A stretch of DNA of 20,323 nt from an uncultured Bacillota bacterium (GTDB taxonomy: Bacteria > Bacillota > Clostridia > Oscillospirales > Oscillospiraceae). The stretch covers positions 1-20,323 of the forward strand of contig CANDCW010000047.1 in the NCBI GenBank assembly GCA_947383275.1, given 5' to 3'. Of the stretch, positions 1 through 7,904 are shown one piece after another (positions within the stretch are counted from its first letter, which is position 1; each line of letters begins with the position of its first letter). The notes below the pieces were generated by a model. It had not been told where the DNA came from. It did not search any database and was given only the letters and a program-made list of their open reading frames with translations. Made by a program: the position numbers and the translations under genes.

Positions 1-455
1 TCATCGTGGTCAACAAGTGGGACGCCATCGAGAAGGACGGCAAGACCATGGACAAAATGCGCCAGGACGTGATGCGGGACCTGAGCTATATGACCTACGC
101 CCCCATTGTGTTCATCTCCGCCCTGACAGGCCAGCGGGTGGACCGGCTGTTTGAGCTAATCAACTACGTGAATAACCAGGCGGCTATGCGGATTACAACC
201 GGGATGCTCAACTCCCTGCTGGCCGATGCAACAGCCCGGGTCCAGCCCCCTACCGACAAGGGACGGCGGCTGAAGGTCTACTATATGACCCAGGTGGGTA
301 TCAAGCCTCCCCACTTCGTCTGCTTCTGCAACGATGCAAGGCTCTTCCACTTCTCCTACCAGCGGTATCTTGAGAACCAGATCCGCTCCACCTTCGGCCT
401 GGAGGGCACCCCCGTCCGGCTCACCGTCCGGGAGCGGGGAGAAAAGGAGGGGTAA
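1..455 (+). CDS. der: Ribosome biogenesis GTPase Der (EngA), C-terminal part, 5' end outside window
   Basis: Der is a double GTPase needed for assembly of the 50S ribosomal subunit. Only the last ~150 residues are present; the reading frame (codons starting at base 3) is already open at the window edge, so the GTG at 6 is not a start. The segment begins with the NKWD guanine-specificity motif of the second G domain, followed by the ISALTG motif (G5), then the KH-like C-terminal domain with the typical stretch KVYYMTQVGIKPPHFVCF and the FxLEGTPVRL ending. It stops with TAA only 3 bases before the plsY start, and the plsY ribosome binding site lies inside its last codons, so the two are co-transcribed. 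The identification is firm because these C-terminal motifs are specific to Der. Confidence 0.95.
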   Translation, partial: IVVNKWDAIEKDGKTMDKMRQDVMRDLSYMTYAPIVFISALTGQRVDRLFELINYVNNQAAMRITTGMLNSLLADATARVQPPTDKGRRLKVYYMTQVGIKPPHFVCFCNDARLFHFSYQRYLENQIRSTFGLEGTPVRLTVRERGEKEG

Positions 456-458
456 GGG

Positions 459-1148
459 ATGGGCGTGTTCATACTTTATCTCATGATGTACAGCGATTTT
501 ATCTGGGTTGCCATCGCCGCCTACTTCTGCGGCTGCTTCAACGGGGCGGTCATCGTGTCCAAGTATATTCTCCGGGACGACATCCGTACCCACGGCAGCG
601 GCAACGCCGGGCTGACTAACTTCTACCGCACGTTCGGCGGTTTCCTCACCCTGGTGGTCATCCTGTGCGATGTGCTGAAGGCGGTGATTGCCATCCGGAT
701 TGGTATTTGGTTCGCCGGGAATTTTGATCCCCGCATAATGCCCGATTTTCCCCTAACTGCGGAACAGGCCGCCCACTACCTCAACCTGTTCAAATATTGG
801 GCGGGGCTGTGGTGCCTGCTGGGCCACATGTTCCCCTGCATGTTCCACTTCAAGGGGGGCAAGGGGATTCTCTCCGGCGGGACCATCGCCATCATGATCG
901 ACTGGCGCATTGCCCTGGTGGTGTGGGGCGGTTTTCTGGTGCTGGCGGTGGTGACCAAATACGTCTCCCTGGGCTCCTGCTGGGCGGGGGCGTCCTTCCC
1001 CTTCGCCACCTGGTTCGTCTACCAGGACACAATTCTGCTCCTCTTGTCCATCGTCATCGGCGGGCTGATTTTGTACATGCACCGGGCCAATATCCACCGG
1101 CTGCTCACCGGGACGGAAAACAAGTTCAGCCTGCACAAAAAACACTGA
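459..1148 (+). CDS. plsY: Acyl-phosphate:glycerol-3-phosphate acyltransferase PlsY
   Basis: PlsY is an integral membrane enzyme that moves an acyl group from acyl-phosphate to sn-glycerol 3-phosphate, giving lysophosphatidate, the first step of phospholipid synthesis. All three family motifs are visible: GSGNAGLTN (about residues 46-54), GHMFPCMFHFKGGKGI (about 122-137) and YVSLGS (about 168-173). Several hydrophobic spans lie between them. At 229 residues it is longer than the usual ~200; the extra length falls between motifs 1 and 2 (about residues 80-112). The ATG at 459 follows an AGGAGGGG ribosome binding site with ~7 bases spacing; two further Met codons (residues 9 and 10) are less well placed. 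The next gene, gpsA, makes its substrate, glycerol 3-phosphate, so the pair is a functional unit. Confidence 0.95.
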   Translation: MGVFILYLMMYSDFIWVAIAAYFCGCFNGAVIVSKYILRDDIRTHGSGNAGLTNFYRTFGGFLTLVVILCDVLKAVIAIRIGIWFAGNFDPRIMPDFPLTAEQAAHYLNLFKYWAGLWCLLGHMFPCMFHFKGGKGILSGGTIAIMIDWRIALVVWGGFLVLAVVTKYVSLGSCWAGASFPFATWFVYQDTILLLLSIVIGGLILYMHRANIHRLLTGTENKFSLHKKH

Positions 1149-1164
1149 TTTGGAGGAAAACAGT

Positions 1165-2166
1165 ATGAAAACCACAGTCCTTGGCAGCGGCGCCTGGGGG
1201 ACGGCCCTGGCCCTGCTGCTGCTGGAAAACGGCAACGATGTCACCTTATGGTCCTACACCGAGGAGGAGTCCCAGGTCCTCCGGGAGACCCACGAGAACC
1301 CCATGCTCAAAGGCGTCCTCCTGCCGGAGGCGCTGAAATTTACCACCGACATGTCCGCCGTCAAGGGCTGCGGCCTGGTGGTAGTGGCCACCCCCTCCTT
1401 CGCTGTGCGGGCTACCGCAAGGCAGTTAAAAGAACTGGCCGATCCGGGGACCATTCTGGTGTCCGTCTCCAAGGGCATCGAGAAGGACTCCTCTTTACGC
1501 CTCAGTCAGGTAATCGAAGAGGAAGTGGCCGGAAAATGCCCGGTGGTGGTACTGTCCGGGCCATCTCACGCCGAGGAGGTGGGGCGGAACATCCCCACCG
1601 GCGTGGTAGCCGCCGCAGACGATTTGTCCATTGCGGAGAAGGTCCAGGACCTGTTCATGAACCAGCGGTTCCGGGTGTACACCAGCGACGACAAGATTGG
1701 CACCGAGATCTGCGCCGCCCTGAAAAATATCATCGCCCTATGCGCCGGTTGCTGCGACGGCATGGGCTACGGCGACAATACCAAGGCCCTGCTTATGACC
1801 CGGGGCTTGGCGGAAATGGCCCGCCTGGGGGTGGCCCTGGGCGGGCGCAAGGACAGCTTTACCGGCCTGGCCGGCGTGGGCGACCTAATTGTCACCTGCT
1901 GTTCCATGCACTCCCGCAACCGCCGCTGCGGCATTTTAATTGGCCAGGGCAAGCCGGTGGAAGAGGCCGTAAAGGAGATCGGCGCGGTGGTAGAGGGGTA
2001 CTACGCCGCCAACAATGCCCGCACCCTGGCTCACAAGGCGGGGGTGGAGATGCCCATCGCCCAGGCGGCTTACGAGGTGCTCTACGAGGGCCGGGACGTC
2101 CACACCGTGATTACCAACCTGATGCAGCGGGCCAAGCGCTCCGAACGGGACGAGAGCTATCTATGA
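1165..2166 (+). CDS. gpsA: NAD(P)+-dependent glycerol-3-phosphate dehydrogenase GpsA
   Basis: GpsA reduces dihydroxyacetone phosphate to sn-glycerol 3-phosphate in the cytoplasm and so supplies PlsY, encoded just upstream. The protein (333 residues, normal length) starts with the dinucleotide-binding motif GSGAWG (7-12). It also has VSKGIE (about 101-106), LSGPSHAEEV (about 130-139) and the catalytic lysine in AALKN (Lys187), then GYGDNTKALLMTRGL. An in-frame TTG at 1150 would add five residues, but it overlaps the ribosome binding site (GGAGG at 1152-1156), so the ATG at 1165 is the start. The stop TGA at 2164-2166 overlaps the ATG of the next gene (ATGA), indicating translational coupling. 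Confidence 0.96.
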   Translation: MKTTVLGSGAWGTALALLLLENGNDVTLWSYTEEESQVLRETHENPMLKGVLLPEALKFTTDMSAVKGCGLVVVATPSFAVRATARQLKELADPGTILVSVSKGIEKDSSLRLSQVIEEEVAGKCPVVVLSGPSHAEEVGRNIPTGVVAAADDLSIAEKVQDLFMNQRFRVYTSDDKIGTEICAALKNIIALCAGCCDGMGYGDNTKALLMTRGLAEMARLGVALGGRKDSFTGLAGVGDLIVTCCSMHSRNRRCGILIGQGKPVEEAVKEIGAVVEGYYAANNARTLAHKAGVEMPIAQAAYEVLYEGRDVHTVITNLMQRAKRSERDESYL

Positions 2167-3308
2167 CGGAAAAATTATACGAACAGGACGCGTTCCTGAT
2201 TAAATTCGAGGCAAAGGTGCTCTCCTGTGAGAAGGGGAAGAAGGGCTTTGATATCGTGCTGGACCGGACCGCCTTCTACCCCGAGGGGGGCGGCCAACCC
2301 TATGACACCGGGAAGCTGGGCGGCGTAAATGTCCTGGAGGTCCACAATCGTGACGGCGAGATCGTCCACATTTGTAATCATCCTCTGGAGCCGGGCACGC
2401 TGGCCGCCGGCATCATTGACTGGGACCGGCGGTTCGACCTGATGCAGCAGCACTCGGGGGAACACATCGTCTCTGGGCTGGCCCACGCCCTGTGGGGCTG
2501 TGAGAACGTGGGCTTCCACCTGGGGGCGGAGGTGGTCACCATCGACTTTGACCGCCCCCTCACCGAGGAGCAGTTTGCGCAGCTGGAGCAGACCGCTAAC
2601 TGGCACCTGTGGCAGGTCAATCTGCCCACGAGGATCACCTATCCCTCCCAGGAAGAGCTGTCCCACATCCACTATCGGAGCAAAAAGGAGCTTACCGGCC
2701 AGGTGCGCATTGTGGAATTCCCTGGAGCAGACTGCTGCGCCTGCTGCGGCACCCATGTGAAAACCCCCGCCCAGGTTGGGCTGGTGAAGCTGCTGTCCAT
2801 GCAAAAGTTCCGGGAAGGGGTGCGCATCGAGCTGGTATGCGGCGGACGGGCCTTCCGGTATCTCAGCGGCGTGCTGGAGCAGAACGCCAAAGTATCCCAT
2901 CTGCTGTCTGCCAAAATCTTTGAGACGGGGACGGCGGCAGAGCGGCTGCTGGCGGAAAACGAAGCCCTCAAATCCCGGCTCATGGCCCTGGAAGACGGGC
3001 ATTTTCAGGCTCTGGCCCAGCAGTACGTGGGAAAAGGAGATGTGCTTTTGTTCGAGGACGGCCTCTCCCCTAACTCCCTGCGCCGCCTGTGCGACGCGGT
3101 GCTCCGCACCTGCGGCGGACGGTGCGCCTGCTTCTCGGAGGGCAGATACGCCATTGGCCAGCCCGGCGGCGACCTGCGCGCCTTCACCCAGAAGCTGAAC
3201 CAGGCACTTAACGGCCGGGGCGGCGGCAAGCCGGACTTCATTCAGGGGTCGGTCCAGGCATCTCAGGCGGAAATTGAGGCGTTTTTCCAACGCGGGGTGG
3301 ACCTTTGA
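2163..3308 (+). CDS. AlaX-like alanyl-tRNA editing protein with DHHA1 domain
   Basis: This family hydrolyses wrongly charged Ser-tRNA(Ala) or Gly-tRNA(Ala) in trans. The protein has 381 residues. It begins with the second-additional-domain pattern DRTAFYPEGGGQPYDTG (about 34-50). The editing-site zinc ligands follow: HSGEH (His97, His101) and CCACCGTH (Cys194 and His198 give CxxxH). The C-terminal ~100 residues form a DHHA1 domain with the typical GGGKPDFIQGSV near 335-346. There is no aminoacylation domain, so it is a free-standing editing factor of the long AlaX type, not an alanyl-tRNA synthetase. The frame is open upstream into gpsA, but the ATG at 2163, overlapping the gpsA stop, is the natural start. 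It overlaps the next gene by 4 bases. Confidence 0.9.
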   Translation: MTEKLYEQDAFLIKFEAKVLSCEKGKKGFDIVLDRTAFYPEGGGQPYDTGKLGGVNVLEVHNRDGEIVHICNHPLEPGTLAAGIIDWDRRFDLMQQHSGEHIVSGLAHALWGCENVGFHLGAEVVTIDFDRPLTEEQFAQLEQTANWHLWQVNLPTRITYPSQEELSHIHYRSKKELTGQVRIVEFPGADCCACCGTHVKTPAQVGLVKLLSMQKFREGVRIELVCGGRAFRYLSGVLEQNAKVSHLLSAKIFETGTAAERLLAENEALKSRLMALEDGHFQALAQQYVGKGDVLLFEDGLSPNSLRRLCDAVLRTCGGRCACFSEGRYAIGQPGGDLRAFTQKLNQALNGRGGGKPDFIQGSVQASQAEIEAFFQRGVDL

Positions 3309-3883
3309 GCCGTATTTTTTGTCTGGTAGGCAAGAGCTGTTCCGGGAAAGATACCCTCTACACCCGCATTCTGGACCTGAAGCAGCCCAACCTGCGCCCC
3401 GTCATCCCCTATACCACCCGCCCCATGCGAAGAGGGGAAGTGGATGGGCAGAACTACCACTTTGTCTCCGGGAAACAGCTGGAGCAATATCTGGCCGGAG
3501 ATCAGATTATCGAGCTGCGGGAGTACTTTACCACTCAGGGGTATTGGTCCTACTTCACCCTTCGCTTTGAGCTGGACGCCGACCGCCTGATTATTACTAC
3601 CCTGGAGGGGGCGGAGGCCCTGATCGGCTGCTATGGCCGGCCGGCGGTCTGCGTGATTTACCTCCAAGTGGATGACCGAACCCGCCTGATGCGCTGTATC
3701 GACCGGGAAGACCGCCAGGAAAACCCGGACTACACCGAGGTCTGCCGCCGCTTTCTGGCCGACCAGGAGGATTTTTCCTTGGAACGGCTGGCTCAGTTTC
3801 CCCAGCTGCATACCATCGATACCGGTATGGGGCTGGACAGCTGCCTACGACAGTGGCAGGAGCTGTATCAGACTGAACGCTGA
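3305..3883 (+). CDS. Guanylate kinase-like nucleotide kinase
   Basis: The 192-residue protein resembles guanylate kinase (GMP + ATP to GDP + ADP) but has diverged. It has a P-loop GKSCSGKD (residues 9-16) in which Asp16 stands where Ser/Thr usually follows GK; Asp at this position is also known in PhnN-type kinases. The GMP-binding segment TTRPMRRGEVDGQNYHF (about 37-53) is well conserved. The later YGT signature of true guanylate kinases is replaced by QGYWSYFT (about 78-85). Its substrate is therefore uncertain and the cell probably has a standard Gmk elsewhere (inference). The start is a TTG at 3305 overlapping the stop of the upstream gene (TTGA), with only a weak GGGGTGG ribosome binding site. 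An initiation by coupling is likely. Confidence 0.75.
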   Translation: MSRIFCLVGKSCSGKDTLYTRILDLKQPNLRPVIPYTTRPMRRGEVDGQNYHFVSGKQLEQYLAGDQIIELREYFTTQGYWSYFTLRFELDADRLIITTLEGAEALIGCYGRPAVCVIYLQVDDRTRLMRCIDREDRQENPDYTEVCRRFLADQEDFSLERLAQFPQLHTIDTGMGLDSCLRQWQELYQTER

Positions 3884-3949
3884 CGCTCACCCTCCCCTCC
3901 CCCGGCGCATAGTATGTCATGGACTTTGATCCAACAGGAGGTGACTTCC

Positions 3950-4165
3950 ATGGTGACTATGATCGCCACCGTCGTCCAGGCTTGGGGCTCCCAGGTACTG
4001 GTCACCGACAACAGCAACGGGCAGGAGGTTCTGGTGAACACCAACTACTCCACTTCCAATCTGGCCGCCGGCGACCAGGTGCGCATCGTCTTTGACGGCG
4101 TGATGACCGCCAGCCTTCCCCCGCAGATCAGTGCGCAGTCCATCTGCGTGCTGCGGGTGTACTAA
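3950..4165 (+). CDS. Small DUF3221-like protein
   Basis: A 71-residue protein whose layout (short beta strands, then GDQVRIVFDGVMTASLPPQISAQSI near the C-terminus) resembles the DUF3221 family, likely a small OB-like beta barrel. Family members are often lipoproteins, but this one has no signal peptide or lipobox, so it is probably cytoplasmic. An in-frame ATG at 3914 gives 12 more residues, but the ATG at 3950 has a near-perfect AGGAGGTGA ribosome binding site 8 bases upstream (3936-3944) and is preferred. It lies 66 bases after the kinase-like gene with no terminator between, and is followed directly by a strong terminator, so it is the last gene of the operon. Function unknown. Confidence 0.7.
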   Translation: MVTMIATVVQAWGSQVLVTDNSNGQEVLVNTNYSTSNLAAGDQVRIVFDGVMTASLPPQISAQSICVLRVY

Positions 4166-4168
4166 ATA

Positions 4169-4207
4169 AAAGGGACGCTGCGAACCGGGTGTTCGCGGCG
4201 TCCCTTT
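4169..4207. terminator. Bidirectional intrinsic terminator between convergent operons
   Basis: A 17-bp hairpin (arm 4169-4185 pairing with 4191-4207, one G-T wobble, loop CGGGT). On the plus strand it is followed by TTTCTCTT and on the minus strand by TTTTATTT. It sits between the ends of the plus-strand DUF3221-like gene and the minus-strand aldo/keto reductase, so it can end both operons. Confidence 0.92.
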
Positions 4208-4210
4208 CTC

Positions 4211-5218
4211 TTAAAAATGGGTCCAGTACTCGTTATAGTTGTCCTGAAGCAGCCTGGGCGTATCTAAACCGTAGGGGCATTTAGAGGCACATGTCCCACA
4301 GTGGAGACAATTCTCTATCTTTTTCATCTCCCCCCGCCAGTAATCGCTGAGGTAGCCGGCCTCCGGCATACGGCGCAGCATCAGCGACATCCGGGCGCAC
4401 TGGCTGATCTGGATGCCCGCCGGGCAGGGCATACAGTAGCCGCAGGAGCGGCAGAAGTCGCCGGTCAGCTCGGCCCGGTCCCGGTCGATGACAGCCTGGA
4501 GTTCCGCAGTCAGCTCCGGAGGCTCTTTGACGCAGGCCAGGAACTGATCCAGCTCCCACTCGTGCTGCACCCCCCAGATGGGGACCACCCCCTCCTGCCG
4601 GGCCATCCAGGCTGCTGCGGCCGTGCCGTTGCCCAGCAGGCCTCCAGCCATGCCTTTCATAGCCACAAAGCCCATGCCTTTGGTCCGGCACTTGTCCACC
4701 AGCTCCCGCTCCTGTGGCCCGGACAGGTAGCTGTAGGGAAACTGCAGCAGCTCATACAGCCCTGAGTCGATGGCTTCATGGGCTACGGCCAGCCGGTGGT
4801 TGGTGATGGCGATGTGGCGGATTTTCCCCTGGGCCTTAGCCTCCAGGGCGGCGTCATATAGGCCGTCCTCCCCGCCGGGTCTGGGGCAGAAGGCGGGGTT
4901 GTGGAACTGGTAGACATCGACGTACTCGGTTCCCAGGTTTTTTAGGGATGCCTCCAGGTGCTCCCACAGCTCCGAGGCGGTCTGGGCGTGGGTCTTGGTG
5001 GCGATAACCACCTGTTCCCGGATCCCCCGAAAGGCATAGCCCATTTTCTCTTCGCTGTCGGAGTAGGCTCGGGCAGTGTCAAAGTAGGTCATCCCTCCGT
5101 CCACCGCCTTGCGGAGCAGCCGGGCGGCCTCCTCTTTCGAGATACGCTGAATGGGCAGACAACCAAAACCGTTTTTCTCAATTTCAATTCCGGTGGAACC
5201 TAATTTGATTTTTGACAT
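4211..5218 (-). CDS. Aldo/keto reductase with C-terminal double [4Fe-4S] ferredoxin domain
   Basis: A 335-residue oxidoreductase. The N-terminal ~245 residues form an aldo/keto reductase barrel with the full catalytic tetrad: Asp47 (FDTAR), Tyr52 (AYSDSE), Lys75 (ATKTH) and His106 (QFHNP). The C-terminal part carries two ferredoxin-like cysteine clusters: Cys256, 259, 262, 265 (CRSCGYCMPCP) and Cys304, 307, 310, 314 (CLHCGTCASKCP). This architecture is common in anaerobes and suggests electron transfer between NAD(P)H or the substrate and an iron-sulfur partner; the substrate cannot be told. The ATG at 5218 follows an AAAGGAGG site. It lies 48 bases after valS on the same strand, so it should be under the same T-box control unless an internal promoter exists. 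Confidence 0.9.
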   Translation of the reverse strand: MSKIKLGSTGIEIEKNGFGCLPIQRISKEEAARLLRKAVDGGMTYFDTARAYSDSEEKMGYAFRGIREQVVIATKTHAQTASELWEHLEASLKNLGTEYVDVYQFHNPAFCPRPGGEDGLYDAALEAKAQGKIRHIAITNHRLAVAHEAIDSGLYELLQFPYSYLSGPQERELVDKCRTKGMGFVAMKGMAGGLLGNGTAAAAWMARQEGVVPIWGVQHEWELDQFLACVKEPPELTAELQAVIDRDRAELTGDFCRSCGYCMPCPAGIQISQCARMSLMLRRMPEAGYLSDYWRGEMKKIENCLHCGTCASKCPYGLDTPRLLQDNYNEYWTHF

Positions 5219-5236
5219 ATGTGCCTCCTTTGCTCA

Positions 5237-5258
5237 GGGGCGGCCTCTGCGCCGCCCC
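5237..5258 (-). other. Intercistronic GC-rich hairpin between valS and aldo/keto reductase
   Basis: An 8-bp perfect stem (GGGGCGGC at 5237-5244 with GCCGCCCC at 5251-5258, 6-base loop) occupies most of the 48-base gap. It ends about five bases before the AAAGGAGG ribosome binding site of the downstream gene. There is no U-tract, so it is not an intrinsic terminator; it may stabilise the valS mRNA end or damp translation of the reductase (inference). Confidence 0.5.
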
Positions 5259-5266
5259 CCCGCGCA

Positions 5267-7894
5267 TTACATCCCCTTCAACTGCTCAGTAAGCTTGGCC
5301 ACCAGCTCGGCAAGCTGAACGGCCCGCTCCTTCTCGGCCTCCACAACATTGGCAGGGGCCTTGTTCACGAAACCGGGGTTGGAGAGCTTGGCGTTGAGCT
5401 TGTCCAGCTCGGCGGACTGCTTTTTCAGCTCCTTCTCCACCCGGGCCTTCTCCTTTTCCAGGTCCACCAGCTCCCCCAGGGGGATAAACATCTGCGCGGC
5501 ATGGGTGACCACCGCCACCTTGCCGGCGGCGTCGGGGGCCTCGCCGGTGGGGACGATCTCCACCTCACTGGCGTAGGCCAGCTTCTTCAGGAAGGGCACG
5601 CCCAAGGCGAACACCTCCCCCTCGCCGGTGGCCACGGTGAGATGGGCCTTCTTGGAAGGGGGCACGTTCATCTCGCTGCGCCGGGCGCGGATGGCCCGGA
5701 TGGCGTCCATAATCAGCTCCATGGCCTTCTCCTCGTCTGGGAAGTTCATCGCCTCGGAGGCCACGGGCCAGTTCTGCATCATCAGGAAGTCCCCCTCGTG
5801 GGGCAGAGCCTGCCAAATTTCCTCGGTAATGAAAGGCATAAAGGGGTGTAGCAGCTTGAGCATCTCGGTGAGCACATAGCACAGCACCTGCTGGGCCCGC
5901 GCCTTGCTGTCCTCGTCCTCCCCCTGGAGGCGGGTCTTGGTCAGCTCGATATACCAGTCGCAGTAGTCATCCCAGATAAAGTCGTAAATCTTCTGGGCGG
6001 CCACGCCCAGCTCATACCGGTCCATGTTGTCGGTGATCTCGGCCACGGCCCGGTTCAGCTTAGACAAAATCCACTTGTCCTCCAACTCCAGCTTTTCGGG
6101 CAGCTGGCACTTGTCGATGGTCAGGTTCATCATCAGGAACCGGCTGGCATTCCAGATCTTATTGGCAAAGTTGCGCATGGCCTCGCACCGTTCGGTGTAA
6201 AAGCGCATGTCGTTGCCTGGAGAGTTGCCGGTAACCAAGTTGAAGCGCAGGGCGTCAGCGCCATACTTATCGGCAATCTCCAGGGGGTCAATGCCATTGC
6301 CCAGGGACTTGGACATCTTTCGGCCTTTGTCGTCCCGCACCAGGCCGTGAATAAACACGGTGTGGAAGGGGGGCTTTTTGGTGTGCTCACAGGCGGAGAA
6401 AATCATCCGGGCCACCCAGAAGAAGATGATGTCGTAGCCGGTGACCAGCACGTCGGTGGGATAGAAGAATTTCAGGTCCTCCGTCTCCTCGGGCCAGCCC
6501 AGGGTGGAGAAGGGCCACAGGGCGGAGCTAAACCAGGTATCCAGCACATCGGGGTCCCGCTCAATGCGCTGGGAGCCGCACTTCTCGCAGCAGTCAGGGT
6601 CGGTACGGCTGACGGTCATGTGGCCGCAGTCTGCGCAGTACCACACAGGAATCTGGTGTCCCCACCACAGCTGGCGGGAGATGCACCAGTCGTGGACATT
6701 CTCCATCCAGTTGGTGTAGGTCTTGGCGAAGCGGTCGGGGACGAATTTGGTCTCCCCCTCGTTGACCACCCGCAGAGCCTCCTTGGCCAGGGGCTCCATG
6801 CGGACAAACCACTGGGCGGAGATGAGGGGCTCCACATCGCTGTGACAGCGGTAGCAGGTGCCCACGTTGTGGGAGTAGGGCTCGATCTTCTCCATCAGGC
6901 CCAGCTCCTCCAGGTCGGCGACAACCGCTTTCCGGGCCTCGTAGCGGTCCATCCCCTGGTATTTTCCGCCGTTTTCATTCACAATGCCGTTGTCATCCAG
7001 CACCCGGATCGTCTCCAGATTGTGGCGCAGACCCACCTCGAAGTCGTTGGGGTCGTGGGCGGGGGTCATCTTCACGCAGCCGGTGCCGAAGTCCATCTCC
7101 ACATAGTCGTCGGCCACAATGGGGATCTCCCGGTCCATCAGGGGGAGGATGCAGGTCTTGCCCACAAGATGCTTGTACCGCTCGTCGTTGGGGTTGACAG
7201 CCACGCCAGTGTCGCCCATCATGGTCTCAGGGCGGGTGGTAGCCACCACCAGGTAGCCGGAGCCGCCGGCCAGGGGGTAGCGCATGTGCCACAGATGGCC
7301 GGGCTTGTCCTGGTACTCCACCTCCGCGTCGGACAGGGCTGTGACGCAGTGGGGGCACCAGTTGATAATCCGGGAGCCCTTGTAGATCAGGTCCTTCTCA
7401 TATAAACTGACAAAGACCTCCCGCACAGCCTTAGACAGCCCCTCGTCCATGGTAAATCGGGCCCGGTCCCAGTCGGCCGAGATGCCCAGCTTCTTCTGCT
7501 GCGCTACAATACGAGCGCCGTACTTGTGCTTCCAGTCCCACACCCGCTCCAGGAATTTCTCCCGGCCCAAGTCGTAACGGCTCAGGCCCTCCTTTTCGCG
7601 CAGCTCCTCCTCCACCTTCACCTGGGTGGCGATGCCGGCGTGGTCGGTGCCGGGGAGATATAGGGCGGCATAGCCCTGCATCCGCTTGTAGCGGATGAGC
7701 ATATCCTGAAGGGAGTCGTCCATGGCGTGGCCCATATGGAGCTGGCCAGTGACGTTGGGAGGGGGCATAACAATGGTAAAGGGCTTCTTTTTCGGGTCCC
7801 GATGGCCCTTGAAGCAGCCGTTTTCCTCCCAGGCGCGGTAGATTCGGGCCTCCACCTCCTGGGGCTCATAAACTTTTGGCAGTTCTTTTTTCAT
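5267..7894 (-). CDS. valS: Valyl-tRNA synthetase
   Basis: ValS charges tRNA(Val) with valine and edits threonine. The protein is 875 residues, normal for the bacterial enzyme. It shows the class I HIGH region as PPPNVTGQLHMGHAM (about 44-58), the KMSKS loop in GRKMSKSLGNGIDPLE (Lys near 525) and an editing domain with TTRPETMMGDTGVAVNPND. Cysteine pairs typical of the zinc-binding insert (CYRCH; CADCG...CCEKCG) are present. A C-terminal coiled coil rich in Lys/Glu (about 800-875) matches the ValS tRNA-binding arm. The ribosome binding site TAGGAGG overlaps the stop codon of the upstream YcxB-like gene, so the two are co-transcribed and probably translationally coupled. A T-box leader upstream of that gene should make expression respond to uncharged tRNA(Val). 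Confidence 0.98.
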   Translation of the reverse strand: MKKELPKVYEPQEVEARIYRAWEENGCFKGHRDPKKKPFTIVMPPPNVTGQLHMGHAMDDSLQDMLIRYKRMQGYAALYLPGTDHAGIATQVKVEEELREKEGLSRYDLGREKFLERVWDWKHKYGARIVAQQKKLGISADWDRARFTMDEGLSKAVREVFVSLYEKDLIYKGSRIINWCPHCVTALSDAEVEYQDKPGHLWHMRYPLAGGSGYLVVATTRPETMMGDTGVAVNPNDERYKHLVGKTCILPLMDREIPIVADDYVEMDFGTGCVKMTPAHDPNDFEVGLRHNLETIRVLDDNGIVNENGGKYQGMDRYEARKAVVADLEELGLMEKIEPYSHNVGTCYRCHSDVEPLISAQWFVRMEPLAKEALRVVNEGETKFVPDRFAKTYTNWMENVHDWCISRQLWWGHQIPVWYCADCGHMTVSRTDPDCCEKCGSQRIERDPDVLDTWFSSALWPFSTLGWPEETEDLKFFYPTDVLVTGYDIIFFWVARMIFSACEHTKKPPFHTVFIHGLVRDDKGRKMSKSLGNGIDPLEIADKYGADALRFNLVTGNSPGNDMRFYTERCEAMRNFANKIWNASRFLMMNLTIDKCQLPEKLELEDKWILSKLNRAVAEITDNMDRYELGVAAQKIYDFIWDDYCDWYIELTKTRLQGEDEDSKARAQQVLCYVLTEMLKLLHPFMPFITEEIWQALPHEGDFLMMQNWPVASEAMNFPDEEKAMELIMDAIRAIRARRSEMNVPPSKKAHLTVATGEGEVFALGVPFLKKLAYASEVEIVPTGEAPDAAGKVAVVTHAAQMFIPLGELVDLEKEKARVEKELKKQSAELDKLNAKLSNPGFVNKAPANVVEAEKERAVQLAELVAKLTEQLKGM

Positions 7895-7904
7895 AAAAAT
7901 CCTC

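Noticed and set aside
1248..2162. Long upstream extension of the alanyl-tRNA editing reading frame through gpsA
   Set aside because: It lies out of frame inside gpsA, has the Arg/Gly/Pro-rich make-up of a GC shadow frame, and the coupled ATG at 2163 begins exactly at the family's usual N-terminus.
2175..3290. 371-codon open frame on the minus strand opposite the editing protein
   Set aside because: No recognisable domain, no ribosome binding site, and the plus-strand gene has clear family motifs; a GC-rich antisense shadow.
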